Shown piece after piece: positions 1 to 8,609 of a DNA stretch of 32,787 bases. Below the pieces are notes generated by a model. It was not told where the DNA came from. It searched no databases and worked only from the letters and a program-made list of their open reading frames with translations. The position numbers were made by a program, and so were the translations under genes. This DNA is from CAZEFK01 sp964511405 (GTDB lineage Bacteria > Pseudomonadota > Alphaproteobacteria > Elsterales > Elsteraceae). The first letter of the stretch is position 1. The number at the start of each line of letters is the position of its first letter. The stretch is taken from positions 1 to 32,787 of the forward strand of contig CAZEFK010000068.1 of the NCBI GenBank assembly GCA_964511405.1. Direction: 5' to 3'.

Positions 1-1398
1 GTGGATCTCGTCGCCGGTGCGGTCGAGGAAGCCGGTGTTGATGAACACGACCCGGGCGCTGGCGGCCTTGATACAGGCGGCGAGGTTGGCGCTGGTGCGC
101 CGCTCCTCGTCCATGATGCCGACTTTGAGCGTGTCGGGCGCCAGCCCCAGCAGCGCCTCGACCCGGCTGAACAGCTCGACGGTGAAGGCGACCTCCTCGG
201 GCCCGTGCATCTTCGGCTTGACGATGTAGACCGAGCCGGTCCGGCTGTTGCGCACCGACCCCAAGCCCTTGAGGTCGTGCAGCGCGATCAGCGACGTCAC
301 CGCGGCGTCCAGGATGCCCTCCGGGATCGGCTGGCCGTCGGCGCCCAGCACGGCGTCGGTCATCATGTGATGGCCGACATTGCGCACCAGCAGCAGGCTG
401 CGGCCATGCAGCACCAGGGCCGAGCCATCGGGCGCCGTGTAGCGCCGGTCGGGCGCCAGCCGGCGTTCGACGACGCCGCCGCCCTTGGGCACCTCGGCCG
501 ACAGGGTGCCGCGCATCAGGCCCAGCCAGTTGCGGTAGACCAGGACCTTGTCCGCGGCGTCGACCGCAGCGACGCTGTCCTCGGCGTCGATGATGGTGCT
601 GACCGCGGCCTCCAGGACCACGTCGGCGATCCCGGCCTTGTCGGTGCGGCCGATGCGGTGCGTCCGGTCGATCCGGATGTCGATGTGCAGCCCGTGATGG
701 ACCAGCAGGATCGCGGCGGGCTGGGCGGCGTCGCCGACATGGCCGGCAAAGACGTTGGGATCGGCCAGGCGGGTCAGGGCGCCGGCCCCGAGCGCCACCT
801 CGAGCTGGCCGCCGGTCACCCGGTAGGCGGTGGCCGCGGCATGGCTGCCCTGGGCCAGGGGTGCCGCCTGGTCCAGGAACGCCCGCACCCGCTCGATCAC
901 CCGGGCGCCGCGCACCTCGTTGAAGCCGGCACCGCGCTCGGCGCCGTCCGTTTCGGGCAGGGCGTCGGTGCCGTAGAGCGCGTCGTACAGGCTGCCCCAG
1001 CGCGCATTGGCAGCGTTGAGCGCGTAACGCGCGTTGGTCACTGGCACCACCAGCTGCGGCCCGGCCAGGCGCGCGATCTCCTCGTCGACATTGGCCGTGG
1101 TCACCGGCTGGGCCGGCGGCTCCGGCTGCAGATAGCCGATCTCGGCCAGGAAGGCCTCGTAGGCGCCCTGGTCGGACGGCTTGCCGCGATGGGCCCGATG
1201 CCAATCGTCGATCTTGGCCTGGAGCTGGTCCCGGCGCTCCAGCAGGGCCCGGTTGCGCGGTCCGAGATCCGCCAGCATCTGGGCAAAGCCAGCCCAGAAC
1301 CGGTCGGGGTCGATCCCGGTGCCCACGACGGCCTCCTGCGCGACGAAGGCGTGGAGGGCCGCGTCCACCTTGAGTCCTGCGGTCTCGATCATGGCCAT
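1..1398 (-). CDS. glcB: Malate synthase G, N-terminal two thirds (runs off window)
   Basis: Condenses glyoxylate with acetyl-CoA to malate in the cytoplasm. 466 codons are visible; the family is about 720 residues, so the C-terminal part, including the last catalytic Asp, lies outside the window. Seen: the LGLMRGTL region, VRNVGHHMMTDAV, YIVKPKMHGPEEVAFT, the highly conserved GIMDEERRTSANLAACI (catalytic Glu) and, at the window edge, FINTGFLDRTGDEIH (metal-binding Asp). Start ATG at 1398 is chosen because AGGAG lies 5 bases upstream; a second ATG at 1392 is less well spaced. It is 76 bases downstream of the sugar-acid kinase gene on the same strand, so it may be the last gene of that operon. 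That context suggests it removes glyoxylate derived from glycolate released by the upstream pathway (inference). Confidence 0.93.
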   Translation of the reverse strand, partial: MAMIETAGLKVDAALHAFVAQEAVVGTGIDPDRFWAGFAQMLADLGPRNRALLERRDQLQAKIDDWHRAHRGKPSDQGAYEAFLAEIGYLQPEPPAQPVTTANVDEEIARLAGPQLVVPVTNARYALNAANARWGSLYDALYGTDALPETDGAERGAGFNEVRGARVIERVRAFLDQAAPLAQGSHAAATAYRVTGGQLEVALGAGALTRLADPNVFAGHVGDAAQPAAILLVHHGLHIDIRIDRTHRIGRTDKAGIADVVLEAAVSTIIDAEDSVAAVDAADKVLVYRNWLGLMRGTLSAEVPKGGGVVERRLAPDRRYTAPDGSALVLHGRSLLLVRNVGHHMMTDAVLGADGQPIPEGILDAAVTSLIALHDLKGLGSVRNSRTGSVYIVKPKMHGPEEVAFTVELFSRVEALLGLAPDTLKVGIMDEERRTSANLAACIKAASARVVFINTGFLDRTGDEIH

Positions 1399-1474
1399 GA
1401 TTGCTCCTCGCATGCGTCGTCGGCCGAACTCCGGGGCGGCATCCTAGGAGCCCGCCTCCGGAATGGCGAGGGGC

Positions 1475-2836
1475 TCAGACCCGACCGGCCTTCGCCTGGG
1501 CGAAAAACGCCGGCGCTCCCCCCTGCCCGCCCTTGAGAACGAGCTCCAGGCCGGCATAGGCCGGGTCGGCGGCGTGGGCGCGGCAGAGCGGCGCGCCGGG
1601 GGCCAGCGGCGCCAGGGCGGTCAAGGCATAGACGCCGAGCTGCCGGACGGCGTGGCCCGAGGTGTCGCCGCCGGCGACCACCGCCCGCCGCACCCCGCTG
1701 GCGCGCAGCAGGCGGTCGAGCAGCCGACCGAGGCCGGCGCCGATCCGGTCATTGACGACGCCGGGCGCCAGGCCGGCGGCCTCGGTCGCGCGGCGCAGCG
1801 CGGCAACCGCCGGGTCGTCCGGGCCGCGCGCGGTATAGAGCAGGGGATCGCGGCCGCCGGCGAGCGCGGCCAGTGCCTGCGCCGTCGCCCGGTCCAGCTC
1901 GTGCTCCCAGGCCGCCGGATCGATAGCGTGGACCGCGTCCACACACAGCCCGACGAAGCCGGAAGCCTCGGCCTCGGCGATCTGCAGCGCCGTCACTGGG
2001 GAGCACGAGCCGGACACCGCGATCAGCTGCGGGACGGCAGCCGCTGTCCGGGGCGGCCGGGCTGCCGCCAGCAGCCCCGCGGCGCGCCAATGGGCGATCA
2101 GGGCATATTCCACGCCCTGGGAGCCGATCGCGAGCAGGCGCCGCCCGCGCTGCTCCCAGATCAGCCGTCCGGCCTCGGCGAGAGTGCGGTCGTCGAGGAC
2201 GTCGAGCGCGACGATCTCCGCCCCCGCCGCCCGCTGCTCGGCCAGGGCCGGACCGCCGCGCCCCGCGGTCAGCGCCAGCCAGTCGACCAGTCCGATCGGC
2301 CGGGCAGTCTGCTCGGCCAGATGCCGCCGCACATCCGCCTCGCCCATCGGCGTCACCGGGTGCCGGGCCATGGTCGGATGACGGTCGAGCCGGTAGCCGA
2401 CGCCATCGGCCACCGCGAACAGGTTGCCGAAGGCCTGGTAGCGGCCGAGCGCCGGGGCCGCCACCACCAGGGGATGCCAGTCGCCGCCCAGATCGGGCAC
2501 GGCCAGGTCGATGGCGGCGCCGATCGACCCCACCTCCGGCGCCGAATCGAAGGTCGAGCAGACCTTGTAGTGGGCGATCGGCGCGTCCAGCGCCGCCAGG
2601 GCGCGGAACACCGGCGGCAGCGCGCGGGCCATCCAGCCGGGATCCTGCGAGCGCGCGACACCGGCGATGCCGATCACGCGGCAGGCGCCGAACGCCGCCA
2701 GCCGCTCCGGCGTGGGCGTGTCCAGGAACAGGACCGCGGGCAGGCCGGCGAACTGGGCGACCTCCATCACCGCAGCCGAGCCGGTGTAGTCGTCGCCGTA
2801 ATAGGCGACGAGCAGGCCAGGCGGCAGCGCGGTCAC
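1475..2836 (-). CDS. oiaK: Four-carbon acid sugar kinase family (DUF1537), probable 3-oxo-isoapionate kinase
   Basis: ATP-dependent sugar-acid kinase of 453 residues. The N-terminal hallmark YYGDDYTGSAA (residues 12-22) is the substrate-binding GDDxTG motif; the C-terminal nucleotide-binding half has VAGGDTSGHAV (about 387-397) and the glycine loop LKGGQGG (about 434-440). Length and layout are normal for DUF1537 kinases. The GTG start at 2836 overlaps the stop of the RuBisCO-like gene (GTGA, 2833-2836), so translation is coupled. DUF1537 kinases act on several acids (threonate, erythronate, 3-oxo-tetronate, 3-oxo-isoapionate). Its pairing with a RuBisCO-like protein and the apnO/apnL/apsD-type genes of the neighbouring operon points to 3-oxo-isoapionate, giving the 4-phosphate. 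The family call is firm; the substrate is inferred from context. Confidence 0.78.
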   Translation of the reverse strand: MTALPPGLLVAYYGDDYTGSAAVMEVAQFAGLPAVLFLDTPTPERLAAFGACRVIGIAGVARSQDPGWMARALPPVFRALAALDAPIAHYKVCSTFDSAPEVGSIGAAIDLAVPDLGGDWHPLVVAAPALGRYQAFGNLFAVADGVGYRLDRHPTMARHPVTPMGEADVRRHLAEQTARPIGLVDWLALTAGRGGPALAEQRAAGAEIVALDVLDDRTLAEAGRLIWEQRGRRLLAIGSQGVEYALIAHWRAAGLLAAARPPRTAAAVPQLIAVSGSCSPVTALQIAEAEASGFVGLCVDAVHAIDPAAWEHELDRATAQALAALAGGRDPLLYTARGPDDPAVAALRRATEAAGLAPGVVNDRIGAGLGRLLDRLLRASGVRRAVVAGGDTSGHAVRQLGVYALTALAPLAPGAPLCRAHAADPAYAGLELVLKGGQGGAPAFFAQAKAGRV

Positions 2837-4020
2837 GCGACCGCGGCCGCCCAGGCCGCCCGCAGCGCCGCGACGCCGGCCGCCGGGCCATCGGCATGGG
2901 CCAGGATGCCGCCGCCCGCGGCATAGATCAGGTCGGTCGAGCGCAGCGCCGCCCAGGTTGCCGGCACCTGGGCGACGGTCTGGCCGGACGAGAACACCGG
3001 CATCACCAGGCAGGGTTTGGCGGCGAACAGGGGCACCAGGCAACTGCGCGCCGACTCGATGACGCTGTCGTCGGGCTCGGAGAACTTGTTGGCCAGGCCG
3101 TTGACATGCATATGGTCGACCCCGGCCAGCCGCCAGATCTTGGACCAGGCGACATAGGACCAGCCCAGCAGCGGCGCCCGGCTGAGATAGCCCCAGCCGT
3201 TGCGGTGGGCGTGGACCGGCAGCTGGGCATGGCGGGCCAGCTCGATCATGCCGACCAGCCCGACCGAGTTGAGGCTGGCCATCACGCAGGTGCCGCCCAG
3301 GGCCAGCACCAGGTCGTGGCGGCGCCGCATCTGGTCGAGGTCGCCGGTCAGGTTGAAGGCGACCATGGCCTTCTTGCCGGTCCGGTCGGCCTCGGCCTGA
3401 ACCGCCGCCATCACCGCCCGTGCCCGCGCCTCGAACGGGCAGTGCGGGCCATCGGCCTGCAGCTCGTCGTCCTTGATGAAATCGATGCCGGCGGCGCACA
3501 GCGTCCGCACCAGCGCCGCCGTCTCGTCGGGCCGGAGGCCGACGCTGGGCTTGATGATGGTGCCGATCAGCGGCCGCCCCTCGACCCCGGCCAGCCGGCG
3601 CGTGCCGGCGATGCCGAAGCGCGGGCCGGCATAGGCTTCGGCGAACGCCGCGGGCAGGCGGATGTCCAGCAGCCGGAGGCCCGACAGCTGCCCGAGTTCG
3701 AACAGGTTGCCCGCGACGGTGGCCATCAGGTTGGGCAGCGACGGCCCCAGATTATCGAGCGGCCAGGACAGCGTCATCCGCGCCCGGCGCGGCTTGGCGC
3801 CGGTCTGGCGGGCGCCCGGCACCGACGGCGCGTCGACCGTCTCCAGCAGCGCCAGCGCCTCGATCCGGGCCGCCGCCCGGGCCTTGAGCTCGGGCGTCTC
3901 GCCGGGCACGGCGACGAAGGTGCCGCTGGATTGCTCGCCGGCCACCGCCTCGGCCGCGGCGCGCGGGTCGAACGCTGTTTCGATCAGGTAGTCGGCTTCG
4001 ATCCGATCGGGGTCGGTCAC
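2833..4020 (-). CDS. RuBisCO-like protein, 3-oxo-isoapionate-4-phosphate decarboxylase or transcarboxylase/hydrolase (OiaX/OiaT type)
   Basis: 395-residue member of the RuBisCO large-chain superfamily. The carbamylated-Lys/metal centre is intact: GTIIKPSVGL (Lys157), DFIKDDE (Lys183, Asp185, Glu186), HAHRNGWG (His270/His272-Arg273), DHMHVNGLANKF (His305, Lys312) and FSSGQT (Ser344-Ser345). The second Lys of the canonical GTxxKPKxG motif is Ser here, and loop 6 is not that of a carboxylating form, so CO2 fixation is unlikely. Known RuBisCO-like proteins of D-apionate catabolism either decarboxylate 3-oxo-isoapionate-4-phosphate to an erythrulose phosphate (OiaX) or cleave it to 3-phosphoglycerate and glycolate (OiaT); sequence by eye does not separate these. 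The GTG start at 4020 has AGGA 6 bases upstream and overlaps the permease stop (4017-4020). The kinase that would make its substrate is the next gene. Confidence 0.85.
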   Translation of the reverse strand: MTDPDRIEADYLIETAFDPRAAAEAVAGEQSSGTFVAVPGETPELKARAAARIEALALLETVDAPSVPGARQTGAKPRRARMTLSWPLDNLGPSLPNLMATVAGNLFELGQLSGLRLLDIRLPAAFAEAYAGPRFGIAGTRRLAGVEGRPLIGTIIKPSVGLRPDETAALVRTLCAAGIDFIKDDELQADGPHCPFEARARAVMAAVQAEADRTGKKAMVAFNLTGDLDQMRRRHDLVLALGGTCVMASLNSVGLVGMIELARHAQLPVHAHRNGWGYLSRAPLLGWSYVAWSKIWRLAGVDHMHVNGLANKFSEPDDSVIESARSCLVPLFAAKPCLVMPVFSSGQTVAQVPATWAALRSTDLIYAAGGGILAHADGPAAGVAALRAAWAAAVA

Positions 4021-4982
4021 GGTTGTCCTTTCGAGGCTGGCCGGCGGCGGCGCCAGGCGCTGCCGCCGGCCAGCGCCAGAACGGCCATGATCACCGCGCC
4101 CTGGACGATGTCCTGGGTCCCGGGCGGCAGGCCGGCGATCTGCAGGGTGGTCACGATCAGCACCAGCAGCAGGCTGCCGAACAGGGTGCCGAGGGCCGTC
4201 GAGGCGCCGCCCAGGATGAGCGAACCGCCCAGCACCACCGCCCCCAGCGACTGCAGCAGGTAGGGCCCGCCCATCTCCAGGAAGGCGCCCCCGACATAGC
4301 CGCCCAGCAGCATGCCGTCGAACGCCGCGAGCAGCGAGCTCAGCACGAAGGCCGCGGCAGTGACGGCATCGGCCGGAATCCCCGCCAGCGCCGCCGCCCG
4401 CGCATTCTGGCCCACCGCCGACAGCATCCGGCCATAGGCGCTGCGCCCGAGCAGCCACGCGGCGGTGGCCGCCAGCGCCGCCGCGATCAGCACGATCCCC
4501 GGCACGCCGGCAATGCGCCCGACCGCGACCTGGCGCAGGAGCGGGCTGACGCTGGCGCCGCCGGTGTCGCGGTTGGCCAGCAGCGTGGCGGTGGCCAGGA
4601 TGTAGCCGGTGGCCAGCGTCGCCATGATCGCGGGAATGCGGGCGCGCAGCACCAGGGCGGCGTTGACGCCGCCGGTCACCACGCCGATGGCGGCGACCGC
4701 GGCCACGGCCAGCGGCAGCCGCTGGTCGTCGCCGCGCACCAGGATCAGGCCGGTGAAGGCGCTCAGGGTCAGCACGCTCGGGATCGACAGGTCGACATGG
4801 CCGCGGCCGGTGGTCACCACCAGCATTTGGCCCAGCGCGGCGATCGCCAGGAAGCTTGCCGACATGGCGACGCCGGACAGGCTGTCCAGGCTGACCCGGT
4901 CGGTCAGCAGCGACAGCACCACCCACAGCCCGGCGACCGCGGCGGCCGACCAGACCCAGGGGTTGCGCCCGGCCCAGGTCAC
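4017..4982 (-). CDS. RbsC-type sugar ABC transporter permease
   Basis: 321-residue polytopic inner-membrane permease of the ribose/xylose (CUT2) class. Repeated hydrophobic segments run throughout, with the class motifs ALGQMLVVTTGRGHVDLSI near residue 50 and LGAVVLGGSLILGGASTALG near residue 250. It ends in a basic tail (SAWRRRRPASKGQP). The GTG start at 4982 overlaps the stop of the fused ATPase-permease gene (4979-4982) and its own stop overlaps the RuBisCO-like gene start, so it sits in a tightly coupled operon. It probably forms a heterodimeric channel with the permease domain fused to the upstream ATPase. The ligand is unknown from sequence; context suggests D-apiose, D-apionate or a related branched sugar acid. 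Confidence 0.9.
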   Translation of the reverse strand: MTWAGRNPWVWSAAAVAGLWVVLSLLTDRVSLDSLSGVAMSASFLAIAALGQMLVVTTGRGHVDLSIPSVLTLSAFTGLILVRGDDQRLPLAVAAVAAIGVVTGGVNAALVLRARIPAIMATLATGYILATATLLANRDTGGASVSPLLRQVAVGRIAGVPGIVLIAAALAATAAWLLGRSAYGRMLSAVGQNARAAALAGIPADAVTAAAFVLSSLLAAFDGMLLGGYVGGAFLEMGGPYLLQSLGAVVLGGSLILGGASTALGTLFGSLLLVLIVTTLQIAGLPPGTQDIVQGAVIMAVLALAGGSAWRRRRPASKGQP

Positions 4983-7429
4983 GGCTCGGCCTCGCGCGGG
5001 GCGGCGATCGTGCGCACCACCAGGATGGCCAGCAGCAGCAGGCCCTGGACGGCGGCGTTGTAGTCGGTGCTGACCCCGAGCGTGCCAAGCAGGGCGCCCA
5101 GCAGCGACAAGGTCAGGGCGCCGGCGACCGCCCCCAGGGGCGACACGACGCCGCCGACCAGGGCGCAGCCGCCCATGACCACGGCCGCGACGCTGAGCAG
5201 CGTGAACGGCGCGCCGGCATTGACGTCGCTGGCGGTGTTGACGGCGGTCAGCGACAGGCCGGCGGCCAGCCCGAAGGCGCCGGCCAGGACGTAGCGGATC
5301 ACGGCATAGCGCAGGGGCGGCCAGCCGCTGCGCAGCATCGCCGCGGGATTGCCGCCGAAGGCGCGCAGCACCACGCCCAGCGGCGCGCGGTCGATCAGCC
5401 GGCCCGCCGCCGCGGCGGCGGCGATGAACAGAAGCGACGTCGGCACCCCCGGCAATTGCCAGCCGAACAGCGCCGCCAGCCAGTCCGGGCTGCTGCCGCC
5501 TGGCGCCGGCTGCAGGCTGTAGCCGATGCCGGTCCAGATGAACGAGGCGCCCAGGGTCGCGACGATCGCCGGGATGCGGCGGCGGTGGATGGCGGCACCG
5601 ACCAGGCCGTAGCCGGCCAGCCCGCCGGCCAAGGCCAGCGCGCCCAGCATCGGCCGGTCAACCAGCACCGTCGCGCTGAGCACGTTGGCCAGGCCGGCGA
5701 AGGCGCCGATGCCGAGGTCGATCTCGCTGCCGCCGACCACCAGCATCTGGCCGAGCGCGACCAGCACCAAAGCCAGGGCCGGGCCCAGCAGCAGGTCCAG
5801 CCCGAAGGCCGAAGCGGTCAGGGGATTGGCCCAGATCATGGCGCCGAGCACCGCCGCCAGGCTGACGAAGGGCGCCAGGCGCAACAGGCGCTGGGCCGGC
5901 GCCGGGCGCGCGGCGGCAGCGCCGCCGGCCACCTCGGCCCCGGCGAAGGCGGCGTCGACGATGGCGGCCTCGGTGATCGCCGGGCCGGCCAGCTCGCGCA
6001 CGATGCGGCCGCCGCTGAACACCAGCACCCGGTCGCATTCCAGGAACTCCAGGTCCTCGGTGGAATGCCAGACGATCAAGCGGCCCGACGCCGCGATGGC
6101 GTCCACGGTCGCATAGAAGTCGGCCTTGGCGGCGACGTCGACGCCGCGGGTCGGATCGTCCAGCAGGACGATGTCGGCGTCGGCGGCGAGCGCGCGCGCG
6201 GCCAGGGCCTTCTGCTGGTTGCCGCCGCTGAGTTCGAGGATCGGGGCGTCGAGCCGCGCCCGGTCCAGGCGCAGCCGCGCCGCGGGCGCCAGCGCCACGG
6301 CCCGCTCGGCGCGGCCGGAGATCGGCCGGAGCGGGAATTGCCGGGCGATGCGGGCGATACTGATGTTGGCGAGCACGCTCCACAGCGGGAAAAGCCCATC
6401 GCGGGCGCGGTCGCCGGGGACGAAGGCGGCGCGGCCAGCGGCGAACAGCCGGTGAAGAGCCGGTTTCTGGCCGCTGCCGTCGAGCCCGGCGAGGCCGACC
6501 ACCTCGCCGGCACGGAGGGCGACGCTCCGCCCAAGCGGCGCCGTGACCGGGCCGTCCAGGCACGCCAGGACCGGCGTGCCGGATCGCGCCGCCGGCCGCA
6601 GGCGCCGACGCGCCGTTTCGGCGTCGCCGCCCATCAGCCGCACCAGCGCCGGCACCGAGGCGGCGTGCGCCGCCCCGCTCCAGGCCGTGCGGCCGTTGCG
6701 CAGGACCATCACCCGGCTGGCGATCTCGAGCACCTCGCGCAGCTTGTGGCTGATGAAGATGAAGGCGACGCCGGCGGCCGCCCGGGCGCGCGCGAACACC
6801 TGGAGCTGGCGGCTGCGCTCCAGTCCGAGCGACGAGGTCGGTTCGTCCAGGATCAGAAGCGCAAGGCCCGGCGTGGCCGCCGCCCGGGCAATCTCCACCA
6901 TCTGCCGCTGGCCGATCGGCAGGTCGCCGACCAGCGCCGCGGCGTCGATGCCGTGCCCCGGGAACACCGCATCCAGGGCGGCCCGGGCGCGGTCGCGGAA
7001 CGGCCGCCGCCAGCCCGGCCGCAACCGGGCCGCCGCCGGCGCTTCCAGGAAGAAGTTCTCGGCCACCGACAGGTTGCCGCACAGCGACAGCTCCTGGTGG
7101 ACCATGCGGATGCCGGCGGCATGAGCGGCCGCAGCGCCGTAGCGGTCGAGCGCGACCGCGGCGGCGCCGATCGCGATGGTCCCGGCGTCGGGCCGGGCGA
7201 GGCCGCACAGGATGCGCATCAAGGTCGACTTGCCGGCGCCGTTGCCGCCGACGAGGCCCAGGACCTCGCCGGCGGCGACCGTCAGGTCGATGCCGTCATT
7301 GGCCTGCGTCGCGCCATACGCCTTGGCGATCCCGGCCAGCCGCACCACCTCCGCCGTACCGTCATCCCTCGATAGGACCGTCGAACCAACGGGATCCTCG
7401 CCGTCGCGAAGATGACGGGAGGCGCTCAC
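4979..7429 (-). CDS. Fused ABC transporter: RbsA-type double ATPase joined to RbsC-type permease
   Basis: About 816 residues, against about 500 for a normal RbsA. N-terminal half: nucleotide-binding domain 1 with Walker A GGNGAGKST, signature LPIGQRQ and Walker B LLILDEPTSSL. Domain 2 is degenerate: the Walker A position reads GLDGSGQKPAL, the stretch between it and VPGDRARDGLF is about 25 residues shorter than usual, the signature LSGGNQQK is intact, and Walker B is LLDDPTRGVD with Asp where the catalytic Glu normally sits. From about residue 500 a full permease domain follows (ALGQMLVVGGSEIDLGIGAF; VVMGGCALVGGVVSPLGA). The start is uncertain: GTG at 7429 lies just after the binding-protein stop but lacks a strong Shine-Dalgarno sequence; an in-frame upstream codon at 7477 would overlap the binding-protein gene, and a later start near the EVVRLAG region is possible. 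Confidence 0.88.
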   Translation of the reverse strand: MSASRHLRDGEDPVGSTVLSRDDGTAEVVRLAGIAKAYGATQANDGIDLTVAAGEVLGLVGGNGAGKSTLMRILCGLARPDAGTIAIGAAAVALDRYGAAAAHAAGIRMVHQELSLCGNLSVAENFFLEAPAAARLRPGWRRPFRDRARAALDAVFPGHGIDAAALVGDLPIGQRQMVEIARAAATPGLALLILDEPTSSLGLERSRQLQVFARARAAAGVAFIFISHKLREVLEIASRVMVLRNGRTAWSGAAHAASVPALVRLMGGDAETARRRLRPAARSGTPVLACLDGPVTAPLGRSVALRAGEVVGLAGLDGSGQKPALHRLFAAGRAAFVPGDRARDGLFPLWSVLANISIARIARQFPLRPISGRAERAVALAPAARLRLDRARLDAPILELSGGNQQKALAARALAADADIVLLDDPTRGVDVAAKADFYATVDAIAASGRLIVWHSTEDLEFLECDRVLVFSGGRIVRELAGPAITEAAIVDAAFAGAEVAGGAAAARPAPAQRLLRLAPFVSLAAVLGAMIWANPLTASAFGLDLLLGPALALVLVALGQMLVVGGSEIDLGIGAFAGLANVLSATVLVDRPMLGALALAGGLAGYGLVGAAIHRRRIPAIVATLGASFIWTGIGYSLQPAPGGSSPDWLAALFGWQLPGVPTSLLFIAAAAAAGRLIDRAPLGVVLRAFGGNPAAMLRSGWPPLRYAVIRYVLAGAFGLAAGLSLTAVNTASDVNAGAPFTLLSVAAVVMGGCALVGGVVSPLGAVAGALTLSLLGALLGTLGVSTDYNAAVQGLLLLAILVVRTIAAPREAEP

Positions 7430-7445
7430 GCCCGCGGCACCCGCC

Positions 7446-8471
7446 TCAGTGCGTCCCCTGCAGCAGCGTCTTCGCAACCCAGTCCTGGCTGTAGGTCGGG
7501 CTCACGATCACGTTGGGCGGCAGGTCGGCATAGTCCTTCAGGCTGTCGTTGGTGACCGTGGCCACCGGCATGATCATCAGCTTGGGCGGGTTGGCGCCCT
7601 GGACGATCGCCAGGCTCAGCCAGAACGCGGCGCCGCCGATGCCCGGCGTGGTGTTCATCGAGATCGTGGAATAGCCGTGGGCCGCGCGCTGCTTGATCCA
7701 CCACTGGATGAAGTTGGAGCTGCCGCCGCCCTCGATGATCGGCATCTTGGCCGCATAGTCGCCGCCATACTGGTCGAAGGCCTGGGCGATGCCGATATCG
7801 TCGCTGCCGCCCTGGCCGAGCACGGCATCGACATGGGGCAGGCTGGGCAGGACATTGGCGACCGCCGACTGCGCCACCGACGCCGTCGCCTGGCCATAGA
7901 CGGTGGCCACCACCTTCATGCCGGGATTGGCCTTCAGCACCGCCTCCTGGGCGGCGTACATGTCGGCATCGGGCGCGGAGCCCTTGACGCCGCGGACCAC
8001 GACCACGTTGCCCTTGCCGCCGAGCTGCTTCACCACCCACTCGGCCTGGGCGGTCTTGTAGCCCGTGAAGTCGAAGTTGAGCTGGTAGTTGCAGGGCGCC
8101 GAGGCGATCGAATCGAACGAGATCACCTTGATCCCGGCGGCGCACGCCTTCTGGATGACGCCGTTGACCGCGCTTTCCGACGCCGCGTCGACCGCGATGG
8201 CGTCGACCTTCTTCAGGATCAGCTCGCCGATCTGGCTGGCCTGCTGGGCGACCGTGCCGTCGCCATTGAGCACGACATAGTCGGCGATCTTGCCGTCGGC
8301 CTTGGCCTGCTTGGCCGCGGCCTCGAAGGCCTCGACCATCTGATGCCGCCAGGTGTTGCCGTAATAGGCGTTGGACAGCGCGATCACCGGCTTGTCCGGC
8401 GACGCCAGGGCCGGCGCGGCGACCGCCGCCGCCAAGGCCAGACTTACGGGCAGCATCCAGACGTTCGGCAT
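7446..8471 (-). CDS. Periplasmic sugar-binding protein of ABC transporter (RbsB/type I fold)
   Basis: 341-residue exported solute-binding protein. A Sec signal peptide is clear (MPNVWMLPVSLALAAAVAAP, cleavage near ALA-SPDK). The mature start KPVIALSNAYYGNTWRHQMVE is typical of type I sugar-binding proteins, followed by the alternating Rossmann-like pattern (AIAVDAASESAVNGV, VISFDSI, VVVVRGVKG, DAVLGQGGSDDIGIAQAF). The ATG at 8471 is preceded by a strong GGGGGAGG. It is the first gene of the operon with the fused ATPase-permease, the permease and the RuBisCO-like enzyme, and diverges from the GntR gene across a 138-bp control region. It is only distantly similar by eye to the other binding protein in this window, so the two transporters probably have different ligands or affinities (inference). 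Confidence 0.9.
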   Translation of the reverse strand: MPNVWMLPVSLALAAAVAAPALASPDKPVIALSNAYYGNTWRHQMVEAFEAAAKQAKADGKIADYVVLNGDGTVAQQASQIGELILKKVDAIAVDAASESAVNGVIQKACAAGIKVISFDSIASAPCNYQLNFDFTGYKTAQAEWVVKQLGGKGNVVVVRGVKGSAPDADMYAAQEAVLKANPGMKVVATVYGQATASVAQSAVANVLPSLPHVDAVLGQGGSDDIGIAQAFDQYGGDYAAKMPIIEGGGSSNFIQWWIKQRAAHGYSTISMNTTPGIGGAAFWLSLAIVQGANPPKLMIMPVATVTNDSLKDYADLPPNVIVSPTYSQDWVAKTLLQGTH

Positions 8472-8538
8472 GATCGGCCTCCCCCTTGGGCGACCCGGTG
8501 GCCGGGCGCGCATTGTTGATGAGCAACAGATTATCTTG

Positions 8539-8549
8539 TTATACCAGTT
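8539..8549 (-). promoter_or_regulatory. Candidate NanR-like operator upstream of the second transporter operon
   Basis: On the minus strand this reads AACTGGTATAA, containing the GGTATA core recognised by E. coli NanR. The identical 11-mer occurs at 19233-19243 in the control region of the other operon. It lies 68 bases upstream of the binding-protein start. The same bases could serve as an extended -10 (TGGTATAAC), so promoter and operator readings are not exclusive. Confidence 0.5.
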
Positions 8550-8581
8550 CGGCAAGCGGAAAACGGCGACAGCCGCAGGCA

Positions 8582-8592
8582 AACTGATATAG
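8582..8592 (+). promoter_or_regulatory. Second, weaker operator-like copy next to the gntR start
   Basis: AACTGATATAG matches the 11-mer AACTGGTATAA at 9 of 11 positions and is followed by a GGTATC at 8601-8606, directly before the gntR start codon. It is placed where autoregulation would act. TATAGT at 8588-8593 could also be a -10 element, leaving a very short leader. Confidence 0.35.
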
Positions 8593-8609
8593 TCGGCAGG
8601 GGTATCGCC

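Noticed and set aside
1399..1474. Separate promoter for glcB
   Set aside because: No convincing -35/-10 pair is seen in the 76-bp gap; only a small TCCTAGGA palindrome and the Shine-Dalgarno sequence.
2833..4020. A genuine CO2-fixing RuBisCO
   Set aside because: The KPKxG motif is changed, the loop 6 region differs, there is no small-subunit or phosphoribulokinase gene nearby, and the operon is sugar-catabolic.
1..7375. Long open frames on the plus strand, antisense to the operon B genes
   Set aside because: They are rich in Arg, Gly, Gln and Ala with no recognisable domain, and lie opposite genes with clear motifs; they reflect high-GC third-position bias.
7426..8526. Long minus-strand frame overlapping the first binding-protein gene
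   Set aside because: It has low-complexity Arg/Gly-rich composition, while the alternative frame has a signal peptide and binding-protein motifs.
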